Part shown: piece by piece, positions 31,083-41,975 of the stretch
Layout of the letters: every line of letters starts with the position of its first letter
Numbering within the stretch: the stretch's first letter is position 1
From: Eurosta solidaginis
Taxonomy: Eukaryota; Arthropoda; Insecta; Diptera; Tephritidae
DNA length: 64,000 bases
NCBI RefSeq assembly: GCF_040869045.1
Contig: NC_090319.1
Span: 231,687,832-231,751,831 of the forward strand
Direction of reading: 5' to 3'
Notes under the pieces: generated by a model
Database searches by the model: none
What the model saw: only the letters and a program-made list of their open reading frames with translations
What the model was told of the DNA's origin: nothing
Translations under genes and position numbers: made by a program

Positions 31083-31663
31083 TTTGTTATATTTTTGTTA
31101 TGAAAACAAAACCAAAATAAAAAAATTAAAATATGAGAGAATTGAGAGTTTTAAATTTTTTTTAAACATCATTTCGGCTCTCACCGGTTTTACCTTGTAA
31201 TATTTATACCATGCATATAATTTTGTTAGCAATAATTTATTTTTCAACGAGACATCAAGAACACGGCTTCTCGCGAGGTTTTCGAATTACTCGTAAGGCT
31301 GGCGAGATTCTCGAATCACGAATCTCGAATTACTTGTAAGGCTGGCGAGATTCTCGAACCTCGAATGCACTTTCAATTCAGTCACTGCATTGGCAATATT
31401 CAATACATTTCGGGTTTTTTTACTTGTGGTTTTCAGGACATTTTGGCTTGTGCTCCAACAGAAATTGTAAGCCCTATATATGTATGTAAAACAGCCAACG
31501 AATTGATTAAGTTGAATGCCGAGAAGCTTGCGAGCCTTACGAGTAATTCTAGGTTCGAGAATCTCGCGAGCTTTACGAGTAATTCGAGATTCTAGAATCT
31601 CGCGAGAAGGCGAGATTGGCGAGAAATATCTTCTGGAACATGTTCGAGAAATCGTAAGCTCTA
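31083..31663. repeat. CTCG-rich right end of the hAT-type unit
   Basis: Three or more copies of 'ggcgagattctcga' and its complement ('cgagaatctcgcgag') between 31255 and 31650, ending in the terminal 'atcgtaagctcta'. An internal 'actttcaattcag' at 31368 duplicates the flank at 31663-31675, which may reflect a nested or aborted insertion. Confidence 0.6.
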
Positions 31664-31791
31664 CTTTCAATTCAGAACAAATTTTTTGTTTACATTTTTC
31701 TCGTTCTTGTTTGTTCGGAACTGGACGATGAATTCAGATTTAGGGCTATATATTCTCATGTAAATTAAAGAGTTTTCATAAACATTTTTTG

Positions 31792-32115
31792 TTAATCGGG
31801 CAAATAGGTTTTAAAGTTAACTGAGAACACAATAGTACGGCCTTTAAACTTAATAATAAAAAATAATACGGACTTTAAACTTAATTTATTGCCGTCTATA
31901 AACAATCGCCACTCTTTTGAATCATATGGTTCACCAAACTGTTTGAATAGACCAGCAATGTCTTTGCAGTAACAAACACTGTCCTCCTTCGTATAATACT
32001 TGGAAAATTGTTCGTTACGAGTTCTATAATACCTTAATATCGGATGAAACAAATTTAAATTGTTGCATACGAGAGGCATGTAGTTCTGCCTTTCCCTTTG
32101 ACATCCCTTATCCAA
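31792..32115 (-). pseudogene. N-terminal part of the same arthropod transposon-type protein
   Basis: The minus-strand frame reads 'YYTKEDSVCYCKDIAGLFKQ' then 'EWRLFIDGNKLSLKSVLFF'. In the arthropod protein family that ends with the DEHGERFHQ block, a 'CxDVxGL...EWRLFIDSSKxSLKAVLL' segment lies upstream (from memory of the family). So this and 22060-22248 are two parts of one gene in the correct order on the minus strand, with the 9.4 kb hAT-type unit between them. The remaining middle of the protein is missing. Confidence 0.55.
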
Positions 32116-32479
32116 ATATTGAGTTGTGCTTGTGACAAAGAGTTTCTTTCGTTTTCAGTTTTTAAGTAAATGACGGGTTATAAACTGCAATTATAAACTG
32201 AACAGTATCCGGCGAGCCTTGCAGATATTATGAAGGAACAAGGCGCATGTACTATTATTTATACTTAGATCAAGTAAAAATTCAAGCCTTCCTAGACAAA
32301 AAGGTTCCCTAGTTCTACAAAGAAAACACTACCTGCCTTAAAAATATGCTCTTGATTGAAATGTACCTGGATTTGAGAAAACGACACTAACAGTTTTTTG
32401 TGTCTAATAACCCTTCGAAAATCTACCTGCTAACTAACTGATATACAAATACTAACATATATGTACCAGTAGTATATCC

Positions 32480-32960
32480 ATTTAATACTTAAATTAAATG
32501 GATATATTTACTTGAATGCTTATAACTTTTATATTAGTCCATCGATTTTCTTGAATGAAAGCTTATTTTTTTGTAATAAAACAGAACTAAGAAAAAAATC
32601 TGCAAAAAATACAAAAAGTTTTCGAAATTCTTCCTCGCAATGTACAATTTTTTTTATATTTTTACAAAAAAATTAAAAAACTCCGTAATGATTGTTCGTT
32701 ATCTTTGAATCTGCGCGGCCTAACAAAAAGTATTGTATGCACAGTTTATAGCAAATTTTTTTATATCTTCAACCCGGTCTGGAATTAGTCAATCCGTTCT
32801 TAAGATATATATGATTAAGTGGACCCATTTTTTTTTTTTTTTTTTTTTTTTTTGAAAAAACGGTAATTCGTAAATATCTCAAAAACGTCACCATAGAATT
32901 AAAAATAACCTTGATTTTCGGAATCAAGAATTTCATATTGGCGTCTTTGGTGCAGAAAAA
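32480..32960 (-). repeat. Right arm of the long inverted repeat
   Basis: Mirror of 21410-21900. It contains the 'tgattaagtggacccatttt' phrase and a T-run of about 26. Confidence 0.75.
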
Positions 32961-33074
32961 GAAAATTGGAATTTGTGATCCAGTGCAATCAGCTCAACTA
33001 CTGATCGAAACGGTATTTTCCATAAATACGATATCTTTTATGATACTTAAAATTTTTGTAAATCGTTCGCGAAT

Positions 33075-33407
33075 TTAGTCATTAATTTGGAATGTCTCAT
33101 CACCTTTATCGAAGTTCCTTTCAATATTTGTTGGAATGATTCCCTTTCCATAGTTCAGAGAGGTGAAGCTCATCACTCTGTCATCAAACCTCTTCCCACG
33201 TAACGAAATTGTTGTACGGCTACAAGCCTTAAAAGCTATATAAATTACTACATTTTCCCCGAAGATATGTACAAAATTGTTGTCACTGAAGCGTGACGAA
33301 TTGCAAGAACACACATGGAGATCGAACTTGGAAATGCCAAGCCAACCGATGCACAAAGAAATGATGACTCCAGGTATTAATACCTTATTCTTCACCTTTG
33401 TATGCAT
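33075..33407 (-). other. Unidentified 110-codon minus-strand frame
   Basis: Open for 110 codons with a mixed, protein-like composition ('CSRTTISLRGKRFDDRVMSF'). It starts just outside the right arm of the inverted-repeat element. I do not recognise the family. It could be a fragment of an unidentified element gene or chance; no ribosome-start or splice evidence is visible. Confidence 0.25.
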
Positions 33408-33504
33408 TTATGAAAATGATGTCTTTATTAACCCTCACTTTGTTTTAATCTTCCGACTCTTGATTGCCAGGAGTTGATTATTTCTGATGGGGCCAAATAA
33501 CTAG

Positions 33505-35030
33505 GAGCCTTTTTAACACCAAAGCTGGACTGAAGGCTTAACACAGAGCACAGAGTCAAACGAGCCTACGGGGCAAGGTATGCCTGGGAATGAATGTTAG
33601 GTAAGAAGTGGAATCTGAGGCCAGACTTCATGTCATGGATATATAAGGCAGTTATTCGACAAATTCTGACATATGGGGCACTCGTATGGTGGAAGGCGGT
33701 AGAGGTGAAATACATAATCAACATGCTAGGGAAAGTTCAACGATCTGCCTGTGGAGCGAGCACGGGGGCAATTAGGTCATGCCCCTCGGAAGCTTTAAAC
33801 GTGATATGCAATGTTCCACGGGTAGATCTCTTTATCAAGGAAACGGCATCTCAGCGGATCCTAAGGCTTCGGGAGTTGGGCCTTTGGAGGGAGCGTACAT
33901 ACGGGCACGGCCGTATGCTGCTCCATATTAACGACTCCCGCATCTTGTCAAAAACGGACTACATATGTCCAAGGACAGTCTTGGACACAAACTACACAAT
34001 TCTCTTCCCCACAAGGAAAGATTTGAAATATGGGGGGATCACTCAGAGATCCGACATCTCGGTTTTCACGGACGGATCTAAAATGGTTTGCGGAGTGGGA
34101 GCGGGAGTATTTGCAACTGTCCCGTACACGTCCTCATGTATGAGGTTTCCCGACTCGGCGAGCGTGTTTCAAATCGAGATTTTCGCTATCCAAAAGGCGT
34201 GTAAAGCGTTAATGGATATCAATGTTAACGGTAACAGCGTAGCCATTTTCTACGATAGCCAGGCGGCTCTTGGGCCCTCGGGTTAGAGGCGGTATCATCA
34301 AACCTGGATGGGCAGTGTAGGGCGAGCACCATGATTCTGGCGAGCCGGCAGATCGTTACCATGATATTGGTACCGGATCATATAAACATGCAGGGTAGAA
34401 ATGGCGGATGAGCTGGCACGGCGTGGAGCTGCTCTTGATGTCTCAGGAGCGAAGGAGGTCCTTGCACCCCTGGGACTTATCAAGGGTCGCATCTCCAAGC
34501 ACTGATTGAGTGAGGCCAACAATAGGTGGAATCGGTTGCGTACCTGTAGAGTTTCCAAGAGCATGTGGCCATTATATAACGAAAAACGATCTATACCTGT
34601 CCTTAAGATGAACAGAAGGGATATATCCAGAGTAGTTGGGGTGCTTAAGGGGAATTGGACAATTGTGGTACATGCGCCACGGATGGGACTAGAACACAAT
34701 ACTTCCTGTCGCAGCTGCAAGCGTCCGGAGGCGGAGGAAACGGTTGAGCATCTGCTATGCGTATGCCCAGCACACTGTCGAAGCAGAATAAAGATTCTTG
34801 GAAAGCCCTTTTTCGAAAGTTGTTAGGCCGGGAGAGCTTCTCAAATTTATAAATTCCCCGGGATGCATATAGGGGGACGGGATTTCCCAGGGGCGCGTGA
34901 AAATGTTTATTAGTCTTCTTACAACATCATTTCATTGGTTAACTCACGAGTGTGTGATATCAAAACGGCGCATGAGCGCTAATTGGAGTCAATTGGGACT
35001 CGTCTCTCCAACCAACCAATCCTAATTTTT
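33505..35030 (+). pseudogene. LINE C: non-LTR retrotransposon with RNase H domain, C-terminal half
   Basis: The frame from 33594 shows the post-RT region 'FMSWIYKAVIRQILTYGALV', then RNase H: 'ISVFTDGSKM' (first Asp), 'FQIEIFAIQKA' (Glu) and 'VAIFYDSQAAL' (Asp). A shift near 34284 is followed by 'ADELARRGAAL', the last RNase H motif, in another frame. A Cys-rich tail 'CRSCKRPEAEETVEHLLCVC' (34710-34770) ends the protein. A LINE-encoded RNase H points to the I/R1/LOA group. The 5' part is missing. A 3' UTR of ~200 bp follows. Confidence 0.85.
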
Positions 35031-35034
35031 TTTT

Positions 35035-35344
35035 AAATAGATGAGCTATTCGAAGAAATAAGCCATGTTCAACCAGCACCCTTACGATGACCTAACTTTG
35101 ACAAGATGGTTGAAGGAGAGTTTGACAGGTATCTTAATGATACGTCAACAGATTTCAATACGCTTCAGATTTATCCTCTTATGAAGGACCTATCACTCAA
35201 TATGAATATGCTCTTAGCTTCCTCCGCCCCAGTAGAGCGTTTATTTTCTTAGCAGGCATTGCTTATAGTCCTAGAAGGCAATCAATGACGAACTTTTCGT
35301 TTGAAAAGCTAGTACTAATGAAGGCAAACAAAAAACTACCTTAA
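35035..35344 (+). pseudogene. hAT transposase C-terminal dimerisation domain
   Basis: Reads 'DELFEEISHVQPAP', then a TGA near 35086, 'FNTLQIYPLMKDLSLNMNML', 'ASSAPVERLFS', a one-base shift, 'AGIAYSPRRQSMTNF' and 'LVLMKANKKLP' before TAA. The 'SSAPVERLFS-AG' and 'L-KANK' motifs are hallmarks of hAT family dimerisation. The upstream RNase H-fold catalytic part is not present. Confidence 0.88.
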
Positions 35345-35672
35345 TATTGTTAGCTGTTGTACAATTTATACTTATTTAATATGTTGTTTTACTTCTTTTT
35401 GCTTTCTAATATGAATCTTACTCATATTCAATAAAAATTTTATAACAGATGTTGTACATTTTCATTTTCCATTTATAAATCAAACTGACATATTTTATTA
35501 GAAAAGATACTTTCGTGTATTTGCAAGTATTTCGTAAGTATATCTACTTGTACTTTCGGATTTGAAGTACAAGTACTGTAGTACTTATAATTTGTACTTA
35601 TGTTTGAAGTACTTGAGTACTTGTACTTATTTGCTACTAGTACAAGTATGTACTCAGTAATTTACAGGTCTG
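35035..35672 (+). mobile_element. 3' end of a Tol2-like hAT transposon
   Basis: The coding end (35035-35344) is the hAT dimerisation domain. Beyond it are AATAAA (~35430), then subterminal repeats of AAGTACTTGTACTT type (35540-35650), and the terminus CAGACCTGTAAA (reverse complement of 35661-35672). The terminus and AAGTACTT-rich subterminal region strongly resemble Tol2-group hAT elements. The 8 bp to the right are cgactcac; the left end is gone, so the TSD cannot be checked. It sits within LINE A sequence. Confidence 0.75.
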
Positions 35673-35680
35673 CGACTCAC

Positions 35681-36219
35681 AAAGCAATTGTCCTACCGTT
35701 TGCATAGTACGCGTCCCCAATATGGTCGCTAAGCCTAAAGGTTACTCACTGGAAGAAAATACAGGCCTGCCAAAATACTGCCTTCAGAACGGGCTGTTTT
35801 CTTATGTCCCTAGAACACAACTTAGAAAATGAGGCGAGAGTACTCCCCATTAGGGAGATAAATTAAATACTGAACAAACAATTTTTGTTGAATACCCAGA
35901 CACCTGGGAATCCCAACAGACACCTGATTGATGCGGCTGCACCTCCCAGGGACTTAAGGAGTAATCTTCGTAAGCATTATGAGGAAATATGGCACCTGGG
36001 TATGAAGCAAAAAAAAAAAACAACAAGCAGGTCCTCAGTGATATCCACAAAGGCGTCGCACCTGTATGCCAGGAATGGCCCGACGAATTCAGTATTTAAA
36101 GAAAAATACCCGTAGCTAGCGGACGAGGAACGCACTATACCTATGGATACGCGCGTCATTCTCGCTCAACTCGATATGAATACTGTAACAGGTTAAAACC
36201 TTAGCTATCCAGAATGAAT
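35681..36219 (+). pseudogene. LINE A copy 4, ORF2 C-terminal part
   Basis: Matches 12440-12820 and then 15632-15941, including 'acagacacctgattgatgcg' and the stretch encoding 'ADEERTIPMDTRV'. It has stops and a small deletion near 35998. It ends with cagaatgaat (36210-36219), the same position at which LINE B begins in copy 2. Confidence 0.8.
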
Positions 36220-36957
36220 TTACTTACTTACTTAATTGGCGCTTAACCGTTTAAACGGTTATGGCCGTCCAAAAAGGCGCACCAGTCGCTCCTTCTCTCT
36301 GCCAACCGGCGCCAATTGGTCACAACAAAGGGAGTTTAAATCGTTTACCACCTGGTCCTTCCATCGGAGTGGGGGCTGCCCTACCTCTGCTTCCATAGGC
36401 GGGTTCCGATAGAAAAACTTTCTTGGAGCGTCACCTTTCATTCGCATAACATGGCCAAGCCAGCGCAGCCGCTGAGTTTTAATTCGGTGGACTATGTTGA
36501 TGTCTGCGTATAGCTCGTACAGCTAGTCGTTAAATCTTCTTTGGTAATCCCCATCGCCAACGCGTAGAGGTCCATAAATCATTCGAAGAACTTTTCTCTC
36601 GAACACTCCCAGAGCCGTTTCATCTGATGATGTGGTGGTCCATGCTTCTGCACCATATAGCAGGACGGGAACGATAAGTTACTTGTAGAGTATGATTTTC
36701 GCTTGCCGAGAGAGGACTTTACTTTTAAATTGCCTACCTAGTCCAAAGTAGCATTTATTGGCAAGACTGATTCTTCACTGGATTTCAGACCTGATGTTGT
36801 TGCTAGTGTTGATGCTGGTTCCCAAATAAACGAAGTCTCTTACTATTTCGTAATTATGGCTGCCAACAGTAGCGTGGTTGCCAAGGCGCATATGCGCTTA
36901 CTTTTTGCTCGATAACAGCAGGTACATCGTTTTGTCCTTATTCACCATCAAATCCAT
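36220..36957 (-). pseudogene. LINE B copy 2, 3' part
   Basis: Starts (on the right-reading strand) with the 'ttacttacttacttaattgg' tail, then follows 15942-16650 closely. It encodes the minus-strand 'FLGRPLRWKD'-like and 'LLYGAEAWT'-like C-terminal parts with stops. It is cut at 36957 by the BEL/Pao element; the remainder is at 55367-56316. Confidence 0.8.
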
Positions 36958-37534
36958 TGTTCGCTCCCCTCGCTACTAATTTATCGTCGCCGCACCTGCC
37001 TTTCCACTCAGTCGTCGCTATTATTGAGACTGCATTTACTCCCTCACTTTGCATATACTACCACATTATCGTCGCGTTTGTTTTTGTCGCTAGTATTTAC
37101 CAATTTCTTCGTTGGAGAGGATTATTGCTAGCCTTCCACATTCGTCATCGCTTAGTCGCCGCAGCATACATCACAAGCATAGATACATACTTGCTGCTAT
37201 GGATACAAACATATGTGCCTACATACGGTCTTACATACTTACAAGCAGAATTTCATATCATACTTTTCGCACCTATAATATTATAATTAGCCATCTCATG
37301 AAATCATCCGATGTATAAATTTTGTATTATGTCAATTTGAAATAACAAGTCTTTTTCATGGAGAATTCCTATGAATAATTTTTACAGCTTACCTACCTGA
37401 ACCTTGTCTTAGTTTTTTAAGAATTGATTCAATTTTTAATCGTGACGAAGTTAATTTGCTAAAATAAAATTATTATTGAAGCAAAATTGTTTGCTCATTT
37501 TTTTTTGTCGCCAAACAATTGTAGAAAAAGCTCT
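36958..37534 (+). repeat. 5' LTR of the BEL/Pao element
   Basis: Starts TGTTCGCTCCCC and matches 54773 onward through 'tttatcgtcgccgcac' and 'cagcatacatcacaagcata' to 'gtcgccaaacaa'. The 3' boundary is uncertain because the two copies diverge after 'gctct'. Confidence 0.8.
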
Positions 37535-37605
37535 CGAGGATTAAATTTGTAATTTGAATTTTAAATAAAGCAAAAAAAATAAAAATAAAAAATTAAATCA
37601 CCAAA

Positions 37606-38811
37606 ATGGAAATACAGTCCATCCCACTGGATGATGGCGCCTCCGTGGCTCCATCTAACGCCAGCGATTCAGGGAGCGAAGAAACAATCAAACCGCGAGG
37701 ACTTCGAATAAGAATTCAGCAAAGCGAAAATCTTGTAACACGTTTGCGCTCATTGCATCGAGGAATCATAGAAGGTGACTCGTGTTCGCTTAATCAACTT
37801 ACGGCAAAGTTAGATTTAGTAGAGCAACACTACAAAACCTTCGATACACTTCAATCACAGTTGGAAGAGATGGATGAATCTCAGCTAGCTGAAATTCACC
37901 GTATGACTTTCGAAGAGACTTACATCGGAGCCGAAACCACCATCCTCGACCTTACCGACACATCGCATCAATCTACCAAAATTGCAGTTAACTAAATTCG
38001 GTGGAAAGCAGTCGCAGTGGCTAGATTTCTACAACGTCTCACCATCCCTGTGCACAAAAACAAAGATTTGACAGAGGTTGAAATTTTTCAGTATCTACGG
38101 TCACGCCTCACTGATGAAGCTTCGCGTCTTATACAATCGTTCGAGGTAACAAGTAACAATTACAATGTGGCGCTGGATCTCCTAATCAGCCGATTCAACA
38201 ACAGCCGCCTAATCTTTCCGTCGCATATGCACCGAATCTGCGACCTCTTTAATTTATCATCATCGCATACCTCATCTCTTTGTAGTTTCATCGATACAAT
38301 CAATGTCAATTTTCGGGCTATGCTGTCGCTAGCAACTTCGGAACAAATAGGTGAGGCAATATTACTAGACATAATAACTACGAAGCTAGATTCGTCCAGT
38401 CGTGCGAAATGGGAAGAAGAGGTTTCCATAAAATGGAAATGCAGAAATTCGTCACCACTACAAATACCAACATGGGTAGACCACGCTGCATTTCTAGAGC
38501 GCCGCTGCCAGACGTTCCACATGCTTGAAATCAACAAGCCAGCGATCCAACCGTCAACTTCATTGAAAAAGATTCCATCTAAATTACCAAGCAACAAGTA
38601 TGCCTTAGCAGCTGTGAATTCGAACACTAGTTGCGCGTTGTGTGAAACAAGCCCTCATCATAACCCGTTCAATTGTGATAAATTCATTAAAATGGACCCA
38701 TTCGATAGATATCTACTGGTGAAGCGGCTTAACTTATGTTTAAATTGCCTTTACCCATGCACATTTCAAGCACCTGTCAATCCAGCCGTAGGTGCCAGCA
38801 TTGTCGCGTAA
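37606..38811 (+). pseudogene. BEL/Pao gag
   Basis: ATG 37606 opens 'MEIQSIPLDDGASV', then a coiled-coil-like region ('LTAKLDLVEQHYKTFDTLQS'). A one-base shift near 37990 moves to the frame from 38017 with 'LTIPVHKNKDLTEVEIFQYL' and 'FEVTSNNYNVALDLLISRF', the DUF1759-type capsid region. The C-terminus has Cys/His clusters 'CALCETSPHHNPFNC' and 'LNLCLNC', then in another frame 'RRCQHCRVSHHTFLH'. It would package element RNA. Apart from the shift, gag is largely readable. Confidence 0.85.
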
Positions 38812-38869
38812 GCCATCACACGTTTCTACACAGGCCACATGGAACTGAAGGTATTCCCAATAGCATGCG

Positions 38870-39036
38870 CGGTTCCAGGGGGGGGGGGGGGACTTTTTTT
38901 GTATTGGCCGTAATGAAGTATATAATACTAATCTACATATTAGTTTCATATCACACAACGGATTTTTACTAATTCACTGAAAACTTTCCTCTCAGTTCAG
39001 CTGTAACTATGAAGGACGTTCTACGTTGATAACCTA
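38870..39036 (+). other. Deletion scar with G-run replacing protease and most of RT
   Basis: Gag coding ends near 38840. A run of 14 G's (38878-38891), then unrelated AT-rich sequence, leads directly to 'FYVDNLMT', the very end of the RT catalytic motif. About a kilobase of pol must be missing. Confidence 0.6.
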
Positions 39037-39690
39037 ATGACTTGTGCTGATACTGTGGACATGGTTGTAGAAATCAAGCCACAAGTAACGGCGTTACTCG
39101 AACGAGCAAATTTTCCTCTCCGAAAATTTGCTGCAAACAACATCGAAATTATCGAGGATGTTCCACTACGTGATAGAGACGAAACCATCAAACTCGGCGG
39201 CTCAGACTATATAAAAACCCTCCGCCTAAGATGGTCACCGTCTCACGATGCCTTTTTCTTCTGCTACAGTGGACCAACAATAGTACGCAAACCAACTAAG
39301 CGCTCCATTTGGTCGCAAATAGCAGCCTTGTTTGATCTACTTGGGTTGTTGAATCCGCTCATCGTCGCAGGCAAAATTCTCATGAAACAACTTTGGGAAC
39401 TAAAGCCTGATTGGGATGAAAGCATGCGTCAAGATATCTATACTCAATGGCGCTCTTTTCAGGATCATTTGGGCCAAATTGACAATATACAAATACCAAG
39501 GTACGTTCCAATGAATAGCACAACCGAAATCCATGCCTTTGCAGATGCTAGTACAAAAGCTAATGGCGGTTGCATTTACCTTGTGACACGTGCGGAGAAG
39601 GAGACATCGTCAGCATTATTGTGCGCCAAATCTCGTGTAGCCCCAACGAAGCAGGGCAGCTTACCACGGCTTAAGTTGTGTGCAACAATG
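39010..39690 (+). pseudogene. BEL/Pao pol: RT end, A17-type segment and RNase H start
   Basis: Begins at the RT catalytic box (Tyr-Val-Asp-Asn, about 39021-39032), followed by 'ALLERANFPLRKFAANN'. Then comes the BEL-specific 'IAALFDLLGLLNPLIVAGKI' with 'LWELKPDWDE', and RNase H 'IHAFADASTKANGGCIYL'. The sequence 'PRLKLCA' at ~39668 is cut by PLE-A. These motifs are specific to BEL/Pao polyproteins. Confidence 0.87.
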
Positions 39691-39694
39691 GAAT

Positions 39695-41870
39695 ATCTCG
39701 ACCGCATTAAGACAGAGGTCGATCAGGAACTGCAGCAAAAATACAGGTCGCTGAACCGAAAATTGGGCAATCTGGCAGGACGACGAGAGGATAACCATAA
39801 CCAAAAGCCCACCAGCTTCGTGACAAGTTCGTTAACCTCACCACAGTGGCCGTAACCAAGGAAGAGGCACAACTTCTCGAAAAGGGCCTTAAGCACAATA
39901 TCATGGACCAAAATACAGTAAGAAAAACGGAGCAGGCGATTGTAGATGCGGAGATCGCAATATCATTGATACCACAGACAGAACAGGACCACGCAATACA
40001 CATGTGCAGGGAAATCATAATTAAAAGATGGTGAAAGCATAGGAAGGACAAAAATCTAATACAGAGGAGAAAACAATAAAGAATATGCGGCATAAACTAA
40101 GGAAAAACAATATTGTCACAACGAAAGCGGACAAAGGAAAGACTACTTTGCTAATCGAAAAAGAGAAATATATATCCAAAACTGAAGATCTCATAGAGGA
40201 AATGAAATGTCGCAGAATAAGAGAGGATCCCACAGATGAATACCAAAAACATATCAAAGTTGCTATAAATAATGCAAAGAATATAGTAGATTCCAACATG
40301 GCACATAGATTGGTCCAAATGAACCCTTCGGCTCCACCACCAAAAATCCACAAGCTGGACACGCCAATGAGGCCCATCATTAATTTTAACTCGGCACCAT
40401 GTTAAAAACTGTCCAACTATTTAAAAACGATATTGAAAGATACTCTGGGGCTAAGGAACGAATATGCAATAGCCAACACAACAGAACTAATTGAGAAACA
40501 TGAGACCGTAGAGCTAACAAAAAACAGCAAATTGGTATCTTTTGACATAAAAGATTTATACCCATCAATACCACTATCGGATATTTTGGACATAGTTAGC
40601 TCAACAATAGTTCATAATACAAAAAACAAAGTGAAAAGTATGCAAATCACAAATGTGCCACTTTACGTCCAAACTGTTTTCAATTCAACAATAAAATATA
40701 TAGACAAACAAACGGTCTTGAGATGGGAAGCCCCAAATTAGCAATTCTTATGGAAGTGTTCATGCAAAATCTGGAAGAAAAGTACATACAGGAGCTGAGG
40801 TCCAAATTAGGCATGTCATTTTATGCTAGATACGTGGATGATATAATATGCGTTTTAACTACTAATTACGAAGAGCTTGTGCTGGACTACCTCAACAAGT
40901 AGCACGGAAATATAAAATTTACAATGTAAACCGAAAAAGACGGAGGAATCAACTATCTAGATCTCATGATAAATATTGATACAGAAGTCAAAATATTTAA
41001 CTATGGCATATATAGAAAGCCAACGGCCACCGACAAAATAATACATAATACCTCAAATCACCCCCAACAGCATAAAAATGCAGCATTAAGGCACTTGCTA
41101 CATAGACTTGAAGGAACACCTCTTATACAAAAGGCATATAAGAGAGAACTTGAGGTCATATATAATATCGCTGCAAACAACGGATAAAAAAAGCACTAGT
41201 AGATAAGCTCAGAAGGACAAATGGAGAACCAAAAAGAAATAATGAAAAGGAAAATAATAGCTGGACGGCTATGACATATACTGGAAAAGCAACATATAAA
41301 TTGGCAAACTTCTTTAAAAAATACAACATTAACACATCATTCGGAACATCGAACAATCTAGAACGAAAACTAAGAACTAACACTAACTCAGAGGATCCGT
41401 TTAGCAGCCACGGCGTATACAAGCTTACCTGCGGATGCCAACATAGAAACAGGACGGCAAAAAAAACGAGATTCAGAGGACATATTAGCGATTACAACAA
41501 ATAAATAGGGAATCCAAACATTATACCCGAGTCCAACTTCGAGAATGAATGCTCCCCAGCAAACATCAATAAAACAGTTAGGGTTCTTCACATACAAGCA
41601 AAAGACCGACGTCTCAACTTACTCGAAAACATGGAACAGACAGAAAACATTCGACGGTAGAATAATAAACGAACAGGTAAACACAATTTCTGACACAATA
41701 TTCGAGCCTTTAAAACTTGTTTACAAGAGACAAAGTAATCACACAAAAACAACAAGCCCACAAAGAAGGTCAAACGACTAAAATTATGGATTTTTACCTG
41801 CCCCCGGTCAGCCACACAAATCGAACAGTAAAAACCACCCTCGGTTCTGAATGTACCCACAGCACATGCA
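39695..41870 (+). pseudogene. PLE-A reverse transcriptase with GIY-YIG endonuclease
   Basis: The N-terminus reads 'QQKYRSLNRKLGNLA' and 'TKEEAQLLEKGLKHN'. RT follows: 'NIVTTKADKGKTTLLIEKEK' (40105-40170), 'PPPKIHKLDTPMRPIINF', 'LVSFDIKDLYPSIPL' (40530-40575), then Tyr-Val-Asp-Asp in 'YARYVDDIICVLT' (about 40823-40862), each piece in a different frame. The endonuclease part 'GVYKLTCGCQH' (41414-41446) has lost the following YIG motif to a deletion. This is the Penelope domain order. The enzyme would prime reverse transcription at a nick made by the GIY-YIG domain. Confidence 0.87.
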
Positions 41871-41975
41871 CATAACTAAATATACACAAGCATCAATTTT
41901 GCAATACGTGCTAATGTACCTACGAACTATAAATACAGGACAAACGACAACAACAAATCAGAACGAAAATCTGCA

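Larger units (their letters stand above)
22289..31663. mobile_element. 9.4 kb unit with hAT-type ends and exact 8-bp TSD
   Basis: The left end reads TAGAGCTTACCATTTCTTCT; the right end as reverse complement reads TAGAGCTTACGATTTCTCGA. CTTTCAAT occurs directly outside both ends (22281-22288, 31664-31671). This marks a single hAT-type insertion that later filled with Helitron, satellite and other repeats. A related left end recurs at 46217 and 62699, and related right-end sequence (CTCG-rich, 'cacggcttctcgcgag') at 52915-52997. No hAT transposase is seen inside. Confidence 0.7.
21316..33060. mobile_element. Large inverted-repeat element carrying a split minus-strand gene
   Basis: Roughly 21410-21900 and 32480-32960 are inverted repeats: both contain, in mirrored order, 'aatcaaggttatttttaatt', a poly-A/T run, 'gggtccacttaatcatatat', a region around 'ttcgttatc', and 'aagttataagcattcaa'. 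Two coding pieces of one arthropod protein family lie inside on the minus strand (31792-32115 N-terminal, 22060-22248 C-terminal). A hAT-ended unit (22289-31663) separates them. The left edge abuts truncated LINE A. The outermost ~60 bp match poorly, so exact termini and TSD are not fixed. Confidence 0.6.

Noticed and set aside
36957..37286. 109-codon protein at the start of the BEL element
   Set aside because: It lies wholly in the LTR, and the matching frame is broken in the other LTR.
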